A stretch of 64,000 nt of DNA from Cellulomonas carbonis (GTDB taxonomy: Bacteria > Actinomycetota > Actinomycetes > Actinomycetales > Cellulomonadaceae). The notes under the pieces were generated by a model, which saw only the letters and a program-made list of their open reading frames with translations, made no database searches and had not been told where the DNA came from. The stretch is from assembly GCF_014636275.1 (NCBI RefSeq), contig NZ_BMEB01000001.1, forward strand, positions 1,045,468 through 1,109,467, written 5' to 3'. Position 1 is the first letter of the stretch; each line of letters opens with the position of its first letter. Made by a program: the position numbers and the translations under genes. Below are positions 56,717 through 64,000 of the stretch, piece by piece.

Positions 56717-57190
56717 TCACGCCTCGACGACGGCACCGTCCCGCACCTCGACCGCGACGGGCTCCAGCGGCCGCTCGGCCGGACCGGTCACGACCTCACC
56801 CGTCGTCGCGCGGAACACCGATCCGTGGCACGGGCAGCGCAGCTCGTCGCCCTCGGGAGCGACGGTGCAGCCGAGGTGGGTGCAGATCGCGCTGAAGCAC
56901 ACCGCGGTCCCGGCCTCCGGCTGCGCGACCACGACGGGGTCGCCCGCCGCGGTGGTCACCGCGACGGCGCCGCCCACCGGCACGGCGTCGAGCGTGACGA
57001 GCGCCTCGCCCGACGAGCCGCCGTCCGCGCCGCCCGCCTGCTCCGGCGCGCCGCCGCCGGAGCCGCCGTCCGACCCGCCCGTCCCGGCACCCGGCTCCTG
57101 CGCGGCGCACGCGGCCACGACCGCACCGGCGCCGACCACGAGACCCCCGGCGAGCACCTGACGTCGCGCGGTCCCCCGGTGCACCTCCAC
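56717..57190 (-). CDS. Rieske [2Fe-2S] lipoprotein, Tat-type export
   Basis: 157 residues from the GTG at 57190, which has GGGAGGTGG upstream; a GTG at 57211 would add seven. The N-terminus has a twin-arginine start (ARRQVLAGG), a hydrophobic segment and a lipobox-like VVAAC. After a Gly/Ser linker comes a Rieske domain with CTHLGC and CPCHGS, the cluster ligands (two Cys, two His). It sits at the membrane surface and passes electrons to an unknown partner. It has the same ECF promoter type as the membrane protein gene. Confidence 0.9.
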   Translation of the reverse strand: MEVHRGTARRQVLAGGLVVGAGAVVAACAAQEPGAGTGGSDGGSGGGAPEQAGGADGGSSGEALVTLDAVPVGGAVAVTTAAGDPVVVAQPEAGTAVCFSAICTHLGCTVAPEGDELRCPCHGSVFRATTGEVVTGPAERPLEPVAVEVRDGAVVEA

Positions 57191-57233
57191 CGCCCCACCT
57201 CCCGCGGGCACCCCGGCGGCGCCCTCACCCGGT

Positions 57234-57261
57234 CAGACGTCGTGGCCCGCCGGACGGTTCA
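57234..57261 (-). promoter_or_regulatory. ECF promoter of the Rieske gene
   Basis: On the minus strand TGAACC (57261-57256), a 16-base spacer, then CGTCTG (57239-57234), 44 bases before the start codon at 57190. Same -35, spacing and CGTC core as the promoter at 56258-56285. Confidence 0.7.
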
Positions 57262-57282
57262 CCCGGCGCCGCGGGCCGTGCG

Positions 57283-58119
57283 TCAGGAGGTGACGTCCGC
57301 CGTGACGAACCGGCTCCACGCGAGCGCGCCGAACACCGCGACCCAGGCGGCCTGGACCGCGAGGCCCTGGCCGAGGACGCCCCAGTCGACCTCGACGCGC
57401 AGGAACTCCGCGAAGTCGAACCAGTGGTGCGTGAGCAGCGCGGGGTGGATCGAGGCGAGCTGCGGGAGGCTGTCGAGCACCGCGGAGACGACCGCGACGA
57501 CGACGGTCGCCGCCATCGCGCCGACCGGGACCTCCGTGAGCGTCGAGAAGAACAGACCGACGGCCACGAGCCCCGTGAGCGACAGCGCGACGTACGCCAC
57601 GACGCCCGCGACCCGGGCCATCCCCGCGGACGCGGGGATGGTCGTGCCCGACAGCAGGGCGAGGTCGCCGACGCCGAACAGCGCCGCACCCGTCACCGAC
57701 GCGACGAGGGCGATCCCGAGGACCGCGCTCGCCACGAACGCGAGCGTCGCGACCGCCTTGACCGCGAGCAGCCGCGTCCGCGGCACGGGCAGGGTCAGCA
57801 GGTACCGCAGCGTGCCGCCCGAGGCCTCGCCCGCGATGGCGTCGCCCGACGCGATCCCCGTCGTCAGGGGCAGCAGGAACGGCAGGCACAGGAACAGGGC
57901 GGTCACGACGAGGAACAGCCCGTTGCCGGTGATGCGGGCGAGGAAGCCGGGACCCTGGCCCGCGAGCGCCGAGTCCTGCGTCGCGAAGACGACGAGCCCG
58001 AGGATCACGGGGACGGCGGCGAGGCCGGCGAGCAGCGCGAGGTTGCGCCGCCGGCCGAACACGAGCCGCAGCTCGGCGCGCAGCATCCGCGGCCACACCC
58101 CCAGCTCAGCGTGCGACAT
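57283..58119 (-). CDS. ABC-2 type transporter permease
   Basis: 278 residues with six transmembrane segments (starting near LALLAGLAAVPVILGLVVF, 28-46). The segment SGDAIAGEASGGTLRYLLTLPVPRTRLLAVK (about 92-122) is the ABC-2 permease hallmark. It is the membrane part of an exporter with the upstream ATPase; the ATPase stop overlaps this start by 14 bases. Substrate unknown. Confidence 0.9.
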   Translation of the reverse strand: MSHAELGVWPRMLRAELRLVFGRRRNLALLAGLAAVPVILGLVVFATQDSALAGQGPGFLARITGNGLFLVVTALFLCLPFLLPLTTGIASGDAIAGEASGGTLRYLLTLPVPRTRLLAVKAVATLAFVASAVLGIALVASVTGAALFGVGDLALLSGTTIPASAGMARVAGVVAYVALSLTGLVAVGLFFSTLTEVPVGAMAATVVVAVVSAVLDSLPQLASIHPALLTHHWFDFAEFLRVEVDWGVLGQGLAVQAAWVAVFGALAWSRFVTADVTS

Positions 58120-59143
58120 CGAAGCCCTCCCCCGTGAGCGTCACGAACAGGTCCTCGAGGCTCGGCCGGCGCGCCGCGAGTCCCAGCACCGCCACGCCGT
58201 CGGCGACCAGCACCTCGGCGACGCGGGGCAGCGGGACGTCGCCCAGCACGGCCTGCACCTCACCGGTCGCGTCCGCCGCGACCTCGGTGAGCCCGAGCCG
58301 GACGAGCGCGCGCGCGGCGTCGGGCACCTGGTCCGGGACCGTCGCGACGACGACGCGCGGCGCCTCCAGCGACGTGAGCGCGCTGCGCTCCCCCTGCAGC
58401 ACCAGCCGGCCGCGGCTCATGATCCCGACGTGGGAGCACACCTGCTCGATCTCGCTGAGCAGGTGCGACGAGACGAGCACGGTCGTGCCGGCGTCCGCGA
58501 GCTCGCGCACGAGCACCCGGACCTCGCGCGTGCCCTGGGGGTCGAGGCCGTTGGTGGGCTCGTCGAGCACCAGGAGGTCGCGCGGCCTCAGCAGCGCCGC
58601 CGCGAGACCCAGTCGCTGCTTCATGCCCAGCGAGTACTGGCGGTACCGCTTGCCGGCGGCGGCGGTCAGACCGACCCGGGCGAGCGCCTCGTCGACGCGC
58701 CGACGCGCGGTGCGCGGGTCCGACGACGCGTCGAACGCGTCGAGCCGCTCGAGGTTGGCGCGTCCGCTCAGGTACGGCTGGAAGCCGGGCCCCTCGACGA
58801 GCACCCCGACGCGCGGCAGGACCGAGCGGACCGCGTGCGGTATGGGCTCGCCGAGCAGCGTCGCGCTGCCCGCGGTCGGCCGGACGAGGCCGAGCAGCAT
58901 GCGCAGGGTCGTGGTCTTGCCCGAGCCGTTGGGCCCGAGGAACCCGTAGACGGCGCCGCGCGGCACGTGCAGGTCGACGCCGTCGACGGCGACCTGCCCC
59001 GAGCGGAACCGCTTGGTCAGGCCGACGGTCCGGACCGCCGCGTCGGCCGCGGCGTCGTCGGGCGTGTCCACGGACCGCACCGTACCCGCGGGGGCCGCCG
59101 CCGAGAGGTCGGCGGTCCCCGCGGGGGCCTGGGCGGTCCTCAC
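58106..59143 (-). CDS. ABC transporter ATP-binding protein (exporter type)
   Basis: 345 residues, GTG overlapping the upstream stop. After a 35-residue polar N-terminus: Walker A GPNGSGKTT, signature YSLGMKQRLGLA, Walker B LLVLDEPTNGLDP and H-loop VSSHLLSE. The C-terminal 90 residues form the regulatory extension seen in bacitracin/multidrug exporter ATPases. Works with the downstream ABC-2 permease. Confidence 0.93.
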   Translation of the reverse strand: MRTAQAPAGTADLSAAAPAGTVRSVDTPDDAAADAAVRTVGLTKRFRSGQVAVDGVDLHVPRGAVYGFLGPNGSGKTTTLRMLLGLVRPTAGSATLLGEPIPHAVRSVLPRVGVLVEGPGFQPYLSGRANLERLDAFDASSDPRTARRRVDEALARVGLTAAAGKRYRQYSLGMKQRLGLAAALLRPRDLLVLDEPTNGLDPQGTREVRVLVRELADAGTTVLVSSHLLSEIEQVCSHVGIMSRGRLVLQGERSALTSLEAPRVVVATVPDQVPDAARALVRLGLTEVAADATGEVQAVLGDVPLPRVAEVLVADGVAVLGLAARRPSLEDLFVTLTGEGFDVAR

Positions 59144-60420
59144 GCGAGGCCGAGCAGCGTCGCGGCGGGCACGGCGCCGACGAGCACGCGACCGTCGGGG
59201 GTCACGAGCACGCTGAGCAGCGTCGAGGACAGCAGGCGACCCTCGGGCACCTCGGTCGTGAGCTGCTCGTAGAGCACCGACACGTCGAGGTCGAGCTCAC
59301 CGCCGCCGTCGCCGCGGAACTCGCCGATGAGCTCCTGCGCACGCTCGGAGCCGATGACGCGCTCGCCCAGCTCGTCCGCGGAGGCGGCGTCGCCCGCGAG
59401 CAGCGCGGCGACGTCGACGCCCGCGACCTCGGTGACGGCGTCCCAGCCCTCACCGGTGACGGTGACGCCCGGCGGGAGGAGCTCGGTGGGGTCGGGGACC
59501 TCGGTCAGGTCGAGGTCGGACAGCCGCTCCTGCGCGAGTCGCTCGGCGTCGGCGGCGTCGGGCGGCGTGGGGACCACGACCTCGCGCTGCTCGGCACCGG
59601 CGGGTGCGGAGAACTCGAGCACGCCCGCGTCGGGCGCGGAGAACGACACGTCGGTGAAGCCGATCTCCAGCGCGGGGACGTCCGGGTCCTGGGTGCTCCA
59701 CACCTGGACGCGCAGCGGCGCGGACGTCTCGTGGTCCACCGCGACGACGACGCGGTCGACGAGCGTCCCGGACGTCCGCGGCGTGACGACCGCCTGGTAC
59801 GCGGGCCGGCCGGCGACGGTCGTCGGGGCGTCGACCGAGACGGTCGAGTGCTCCTCTGCTCGCGTCAGCGCCGTCCGCGCGAGCTCCTCGGGGGTCGGCA
59901 GGCCCTCGGCGACCTCGGGCCGGACCCCGTCGCGGGCCTTCTCGGCGGCGGCGTCGTAGCGCGCGCGGCCCTCCGCGTCGAGCGTGTAGTGGACGACCTC
60001 GTCGTCGACGCTCGAGTACGTCCACGCCTCGGGCCCGTCGTGCACGACGGAGTACTCCGACGCGGTCCCGAGCAGCGACACGCGCGACCGCTCCCCGCCG
60101 TCCGACCACACGCGCAGCGTCGAGCTGCCGCCGAGCAGCACGAGCGGGTCGGCACCCGTCGCCTCGCTCACCGGGAGCTCGGGCAGGCCCAGGCGCGCGG
60201 TGTACACGACCGTGCCGGTCACGGGTACCGGCTCGGCCGCCGCGACGCGCGCGAGCAGCTCCTCCGCGGTGACGTCCGGGAGGTCGGCGTCGCCCGCGGC
60301 CGCCAGCAGCGGCGGGGCGCCGAACGCGGCGGCCACGGCGACCGCGACCCCGACGGGCACGGCCCACGGCGCGCGCGAGCGCAGGGAGGAGGAGCGGACG
60401 GGTGCGTCGGAGGTGCTCAT
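59140..60420 (-). CDS. LolA-like lipid/lipoprotein-carrier-fold secreted protein
   Basis: 426 residues. An N-terminal membrane anchor or signal (PWAVPVGVAVAVAAAFGAPPLLAAAG, about 18-43) is followed by a LolA/LppX-like domain: VPVTGTVVYTARLGLPELP, LLGGSSTLRVWSDGGERSRVSLL and VVHDGPEAWTYSSVDDEVVHY are the typical beta strands. A C-terminal region ends with VLVTPDGRVLVGAVPAATL. It is the first gene of the operon with the ABC exporter and may deliver or remove lipid-like cargo at the outer face of the membrane. Confidence 0.82.
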   Translation of the reverse strand: MSTSDAPVRSSSLRSRAPWAVPVGVAVAVAAAFGAPPLLAAAGDADLPDVTAEELLARVAAAEPVPVTGTVVYTARLGLPELPVSEATGADPLVLLGGSSTLRVWSDGGERSRVSLLGTASEYSVVHDGPEAWTYSSVDDEVVHYTLDAEGRARYDAAAEKARDGVRPEVAEGLPTPEELARTALTRAEEHSTVSVDAPTTVAGRPAYQAVVTPRTSGTLVDRVVVAVDHETSAPLRVQVWSTQDPDVPALEIGFTDVSFSAPDAGVLEFSAPAGAEQREVVVPTPPDAADAERLAQERLSDLDLTEVPDPTELLPPGVTVTGEGWDAVTEVAGVDVAALLAGDAASADELGERVIGSERAQELIGEFRGDGGGELDLDVSVLYEQLTTEVPEGRLLSSTLLSVLVTPDGRVLVGAVPAATLLGLA

Positions 60421-60443
60421 GCGGCCACTGTGCTCCGGGGCCG

Positions 60444-60461
60444 CTGAGAGGGCCCTGAGAG
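60444..60461. promoter_or_regulatory. Tandem direct repeat with 11-bp period (OmpR-type operator)
   Basis: CTGAGAG-N4-CTGAGAG (60444-60450 and 60455-60461) lies in the 105-base gap between the LolA-like gene and the response regulator gene. OmpR/PhoB-type regulators bind exactly such 11-bp-period direct repeats. Confidence 0.65.
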
Positions 60462-60525
60462 CCGCCCCCCGGTCCGCCCCCGTGGTGGGACGCGTCGCGC
60501 CGGGGCGCGGTGTCATGCTGCACCC

Positions 60526-61179
60526 GTGCGCGTGCTCGTGGTCGACGACGAACGGGGGCTGACGCGCGCCCTGCAACGGGGGCTCGGGGCGGAGGGCTTC
60601 GCGGTCGACGTCGTGCACGACGGCGACTCCGCGCTCGAGGCGGCGACGAGCGTCGACTACGACGCGATCGTGCTCGACATCATGCTGCCGCGCCGCAACG
60701 GCTACGACGTGCTGGCGGCGCTGCGGGACCGCGAGGTGTGGACCCCGGTCCTCATGCTGAGCGCGAAGGACGGCGAGCACGACGTCGCCGACGGCCTCGA
60801 CCTCGGCGCCGACGACTACCTCACCAAGCCGTTCTCGTTCGTGGTGCTCGTCGCGCGGCTGCGCGCCCTCGTGCGCCGCCCCACGGGCGCCCGGCCCGCG
60901 GTGCTCACCGCGGGCGACGTCACGCTGGACCCGTCGACGCGTGAGGTGACCCGCGCGGGTTCCCCCGTCGACCTGACCGCGCGCGAGACGTCGCTCCTGG
61001 AGTACCTCATGCGGCACGCCGACCGCGCCGTGGGCAAGGTCGAGCTCCGGGACCACGTGTGGGACGCACCCGGCGAGGACCTCAACGTCGTCGAGGTGTA
61101 CGTCGGCTACCTGCGTCGCAAGCTCGGGCGCGACGCCGTCGTGACCGTGCGCGGCACGGGCTACCGCATGGGTGGCTGA
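60526..61179 (+). CDS. OmpR-family response regulator
   Basis: 217 residues from GTG with CATGCT six bases upstream. Receiver domain: acidic pair VVDDE, phosphoacceptor D51 in VLDIMLPRRNG, and K101 in LTKPF. The C-terminal winged helix ends RGTGYRMGG. It is coupled to the kinase gene (8-base overlap) and probably regulates the divergent LolA-like/ABC operon via the repeat at 60444-60461. Confidence 0.94.
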   Translation: MRVLVVDDERGLTRALQRGLGAEGFAVDVVHDGDSALEAATSVDYDAIVLDIMLPRRNGYDVLAALRDREVWTPVLMLSAKDGEHDVADGLDLGADDYLTKPFSFVVLVARLRALVRRPTGARPAVLTAGDVTLDPSTREVTRAGSPVDLTARETSLLEYLMRHADRAVGKVELRDHVWDAPGEDLNVVEVYVGYLRRKLGRDAVVTVRGTGYRMGG

Positions 61180-62677
61180 GGTGACCCGGTCCGCGCCGGA
61201 CGCGACGGGCCCGGCCACGACGCCGTCCGGCGAGGCGCCTGCCCGCCGGTCGCTGCGGGTCCGGCTGACCGCGATCACCGCGGGGCTGCTGTGCGTCGCG
61301 CTCGCCGCCGGGGCGGTGTCGCTGACGACGGTCCTGTCCCGCAGCCGCGTCGCCGCGCTCGACGACATCGTCCGCGAGCGCGCCTCGACGGTCGCGGCGC
61401 TCGCCGACGACGACCGCCTGCCGGACGCGCTCCCGGTCCGCGAGCCGGGAGAGGTCGTCCAGATCGTCGACGCGCAGGGGCGCGTGGTCGCGTCGTCGCC
61501 GAACGCGTCCCGCACGCTGCCCGTGCTCGCGGACGCCGAGGTCGAGGCCCTCCTGCGCTCCGCCGACCGGGACCCCGGCGAGGTCGTCGTCGGCGCGACC
61601 GACGCGAGCGCGTACGACGGGCCCGCGCGCGTCGCCGTCGTCGGCGCACGGCACGACGGCGAGGACGTCCTCGTCGTGGCGACCGTCCCCGTCGCGGAGG
61701 TCCGCGACCTCCTGCGCGCGCTCAGCCTCGCGCTCGTCGGCGTCGTGCCCGTGCTCACCGCGGGCCTCGCGCTCGCGGTGTGGCTCGTGCTGGGCCGGGC
61801 GCTGCGGCCGGTCGAGCAGATGCGGCGTGCGGCCGAGCAGGTCGCGGTCGCGGGCGGACCGGGCTCGATCCCCGTCGGGCCCCGCGACGACGAGCTCGCC
61901 GCGCTCGCGCGCACGCTCAACACGATGCTCGACCGCCTGGACGCCGCCGCGGCCCGCCAGCAGCGGTTCGTCGCCGACGCCGCGCACGAGCTGCGGTCGC
62001 CGCTGGCGGCCGTGCGCGCCACGGTCGACGTCGCGCGTGCGCACCCCGACGCGTACCCGGTCGCCGAGCTCGCGGCCGACCTCGAGCCCGAGGTCCTGCG
62101 CGTCCAGTCGCTCGTCGAGGACCTGCTCCTCCTCGCGCGCGTCGGCGCCCGCCCCACGCCTGCCGACGCGGCCGACCTCGCCGACGTCGTGCGCGGGGCC
62201 GTGTCGGCGTCGCGCTTCGCCGTCCCGGGCGCCGTCGTGCCGCGGCTCGAGGTGCGCGACGCCGACGCGGGGACGGTGCGCGGGGACGTCGACGCGCTCA
62301 CGCGCGTGGTCCGCAACCTGCTCGACAACGCCGCACGGCACGCCGCGGGACGCGTCGTCGTCACGGCGGGCGCGCACGAGGTCGTGGTCGAGGACGACGG
62401 CGCGGGCGTCCCCGAGGCCGACCGCGAGCGCGTGCTCGAACGCTTCGTCCGCCTCGACGAGGCGCGCGAGCGCGAGGCGGGCGGGAGCGGGCTCGGGCTC
62501 GCCATCGCTCGCGAGGTCGCGCGCGAGCACGGCGGCGACGTCCTGCTCGGCTCGTCCTCGCTGGGCGGTCTCGAGGCGCGCCTCGCACTGCCGGTCCCCC
62601 GCGCCGCGGACGCCGGGGCTACAGCCAGCCGCGCGACCGGAACACCCGGTACAGCGCGAACGACCCGCCGGCCATGA
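61172..62677 (+). CDS. Sensor histidine kinase
   Basis: 501 residues. Transmembrane segments are at about 33-55 and 183-207, with an extracytoplasmic sensor between (about 56-182). HAMP follows, then HisKA with H272 in FVADAAHELRSPL, N-box VRNLLDNAARHA, G1 VEDDGAGVPE and G2 GGSGLGLAI. Start GTG at 61172, overlapping the regulator gene. It senses an unknown surface signal. Its 3' end overlaps the convergent corA gene by 59 bases. Confidence 0.93.
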   Translation: MAEVTRSAPDATGPATTPSGEAPARRSLRVRLTAITAGLLCVALAAGAVSLTTVLSRSRVAALDDIVRERASTVAALADDDRLPDALPVREPGEVVQIVDAQGRVVASSPNASRTLPVLADAEVEALLRSADRDPGEVVVGATDASAYDGPARVAVVGARHDGEDVLVVATVPVAEVRDLLRALSLALVGVVPVLTAGLALAVWLVLGRALRPVEQMRRAAEQVAVAGGPGSIPVGPRDDELAALARTLNTMLDRLDAAAARQQRFVADAAHELRSPLAAVRATVDVARAHPDAYPVAELAADLEPEVLRVQSLVEDLLLLARVGARPTPADAADLADVVRGAVSASRFAVPGAVVPRLEVRDADAGTVRGDVDALTRVVRNLLDNAARHAAGRVVVTAGAHEVVVEDDGAGVPEADRERVLERFVRLDEAREREAGGSGLGLAIAREVAREHGGDVLLGSSSLGGLEARLALPVPRAADAGATASRATGTPGTARTTRRP

Positions 62678-63635
62678 GCGCGAGCGCGAACGGGTAGCCC
62701 AGCAGCCAGCCGAGCTCGGGCATGTGCTCGAAGTTCATGCCGTAGACCGTCCCGACGAGGGTCGGCGCGAAGAAGATGGCCGCCCAGGCCGAGATGCGCT
62801 TGACCTCCTCGTTCTGCTGCAGGCTCGCGTGCGTCATGGTGCGCATCTCCTCGTTCTGCCGCTGCGCCACGATCGTCGCGTTGAGGCTGAGCGCGTTCTG
62901 CAGCAGCGCGCGGAACGCGTCGACGCGCTCGACGACGCGCACCACGTGGTCCCGCACGTCACGCAGGTAGCGGCGCAGCTCGTCCTCGACGCCGTACTTC
63001 CCGGAGCCGGCGTCGAGCGCGTCGAGCATGCCGAGCAGCGGCGTCGCGGCGCGCTGGAACGCCATGACCTCGCGCAGCAGCTCGTAGATGCGACGCGAGA
63101 CGGCCGGGTCGCCGCCGAACAGCTGGTCCTCGACCTCGTCGACGTCGTTCTGCAGGCCCGCGACGACGGGCGCGTAGCCGTCCACCACCTCGTCCATGAC
63201 GGCGTAGAGCACGGCCTCCGGACCGAGGCGCAGGAGGTCCGGCTGGCCCTCGAGCCGCTCGCGGACGCGGTGCAGGTCGGGGCGGTCGAGGTGACGCACC
63301 GTGACGACGAAGTCCGTGCCCGTGAAGACGTGCAGCTCGCCGAACTCGACGCGCTCCTCGGCGTCGTCGTAGTGGGCAGGGCGCAGGACCGTGAACAGCA
63401 CGTCGCCGTAGCGCTCGAGCTTGGGCCGCTGGTGCGCGCGGACCGTGTCCTCGACGGCGAGGGGGTGGATCCCGAACTCCGTCGCGACCGACCCGACCTC
63501 GGCCTCGTCGGGCCGGTAGACGCCGATCCACGCCATGCCGCCGAGCTCGCGCAGGCACTCGAACGTCGTGTCGAGCGACGCCGGCTCGGCGACCCGCACG
63601 CCGTCGACGTAGACGGCGTTGTCGACGACCGCCAC
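62619..63635 (-). CDS. corA: CorA-family magnesium/cobalt channel
   Basis: 338 residues. A long cytoplasmic part (for example AVEDTVRAHQRPKLERYGDVLF, a family block at about 60-80) is followed by two C-terminal transmembrane helices with the YGMNF signature between the pore helix and the loop. It imports divalent cations. The start is a GTG two bases after the stop of the deaminase gene, indicating co-transcription with it. Confidence 0.94.
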   Translation of the reverse strand: MAVVDNAVYVDGVRVAEPASLDTTFECLRELGGMAWIGVYRPDEAEVGSVATEFGIHPLAVEDTVRAHQRPKLERYGDVLFTVLRPAHYDDAEERVEFGELHVFTGTDFVVTVRHLDRPDLHRVRERLEGQPDLLRLGPEAVLYAVMDEVVDGYAPVVAGLQNDVDEVEDQLFGGDPAVSRRIYELLREVMAFQRAATPLLGMLDALDAGSGKYGVEDELRRYLRDVRDHVVRVVERVDAFRALLQNALSLNATIVAQRQNEEMRTMTHASLQQNEEVKRISAWAAIFFAPTLVGTVYGMNFEHMPELGWLLGYPFALALMAGGSFALYRVFRSRGWL

Positions 63636-63636
63636 G

Positions 63637-64000
63637 TCACCGCCGCCCGAGCCACGCCGTGAACGGCGCGGAGACGTCGACGGTCGTGCTGCCGAGGCGG
63701 ACGAGGTCGGGGCGGGCCGCCGTCACCGCGTCGCGCAGGGCCGCGTCGTCGCCGCCGAGCGCCCCCGGGACGACGTCCTTGCTCGCGGCGTACACGATCG
63801 CGTCCACGCCGGCGGCCGCCGCGACGACGCGGCACACCGGGCACGGCTCGCAGCTCGAGTGGACGACGACGCCGCGCAGGTCGCCCGTGCCCGCGCGCCG
63901 GGCGGCGTCGCGGACGGCCTCGACCTCGGCGTGGGCCGTCGGGTCGTGCGTCGCGTCCACCGTGTTCACCCCCACGCCGACGACGACGCCGTCGCGGACC
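63637..64000 (-). CDS. Nucleoside/cytidine deaminase family protein (5' end outside window)
   Basis: The frame is open to the window edge, so the N-terminus is missing. Zinc-site motifs are present: HAE in TAHAEVEAV and PCPVC in SCEPCPVCRVV, the CDA/guanine-deaminase-type active site. The visible part covers at least 121 codons. The C-terminal PFTAWLGRR is unremarkable. It hydrolyses an amino group from a nucleobase or nucleoside; which one cannot be decided. It precedes corA by one base. Confidence 0.88.
   Translation of the reverse strand, partial: VRDGVVVGVGVNTVDATHDPTAHAEVEAVRDAARRAGTGDLRGVVVHSSCEPCPVCRVVAAAAGVDAIVYAASKDVVPGALGGDDAALRDAVTAARPDLVRLGSTTVDVSAPFTAWLGRR

Noticed and set aside
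57182..57192. CACCTCCACCG, identical to the last bases of the tmRNA
   Set aside because: It is inside the coding sequence of the Rieske protein and 46 kb away, in GC-rich sequence where such an 11-mer is expected by chance.
59140..62505. A 1121-codon open frame on the minus strand
   Set aside because: Only the part from 60420 down is the LolA-like gene. The rest is antisense to the response regulator and histidine kinase and has the composition of a high-GC shadow frame.

Overview
The window is chromosomal DNA of a high-GC actinobacterium. The evidence is the very GC-rich codon use, the prfB / ftsE / ftsX / peptidase / smpB order, a mycothiol-type DinB-fold protein, two F420-type (Ddn-like) reductases, DtxR/IdeR-type iron boxes, an actinobacterial LexA box and a tmRNA tag ADSKRTDFALAA. 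A Cellulomonas-like or other Micrococcales host is my inference; there is no rRNA or other marker in the window to prove it.

Layout. 1-4670: end of prfB, a methyltransferase, the FtsEX divisome ABC complex with its coiled-coil M23 hydrolase, and smpB. 4734-10199: an iron-siderophore uptake cluster (siderophore-interacting reductase, two FecCD permeases, ATPase, binding lipoprotein) with DtxR-type boxes in front of the first gene and in front of the lipoprotein. 10303-10670: tmRNA (ssrA), partner of smpB. About 10671-26150: an accessory block directly behind ssrA. It carries a Shedu defence nuclease (sduA), a four-gene minus-strand unit that pairs a DDE transposase-like protein with a degenerate tyrosine-recombinase-like protein, a three-gene restriction-modification-type operon (two Eco57I-like methylase subunits plus a T5orf172/GIY-YIG-helicase), a CoiA-like nuclease with a long coiled coil, a PD-(D/E)XK-like protein coupled to a Mug-type DNA glycosylase, and small proteins of unknown role. 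The island has several terminators and repeats but no convincing right-hand attachment site.

26321-64000 is ordinary chromosome: a TIGR03862-like flavoprotein, a HerA-like ATPase, a large LuxR-type (LAL) regulator flanked by two matching palindromes that link it to a cupin and an SDR gene, MFS and hydrolase genes, dinB under a perfect LexA box, a secreted trypsin-like protease, two c-di-GMP enzymes (GGDEF-EAL and HD-GYP), RlmC, a YbdK-type carboxylate-amine ligase, an ECF sigma / anti-sigma pair with two matching target promoters, an ABC exporter with a LolA-like lipoprotein facing a two-component system across a tandem 11-bp-period repeat, a CorA transporter and a truncated deaminase.

The most useful cross-window signals are regulatory. 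Many genes have a -10-like hexamer exactly six bases before the start codon, which predicts widespread leaderless mRNA. Identical or near-identical operators tie together the iron genes, the LAL regulon, the ECF regulon, and possibly two island operons. The most likely undescribed system is the four-gene DDE / pseudo-recombinase unit at 12087-16548, followed by the nuclease-glycosylase group at 22661-25748.
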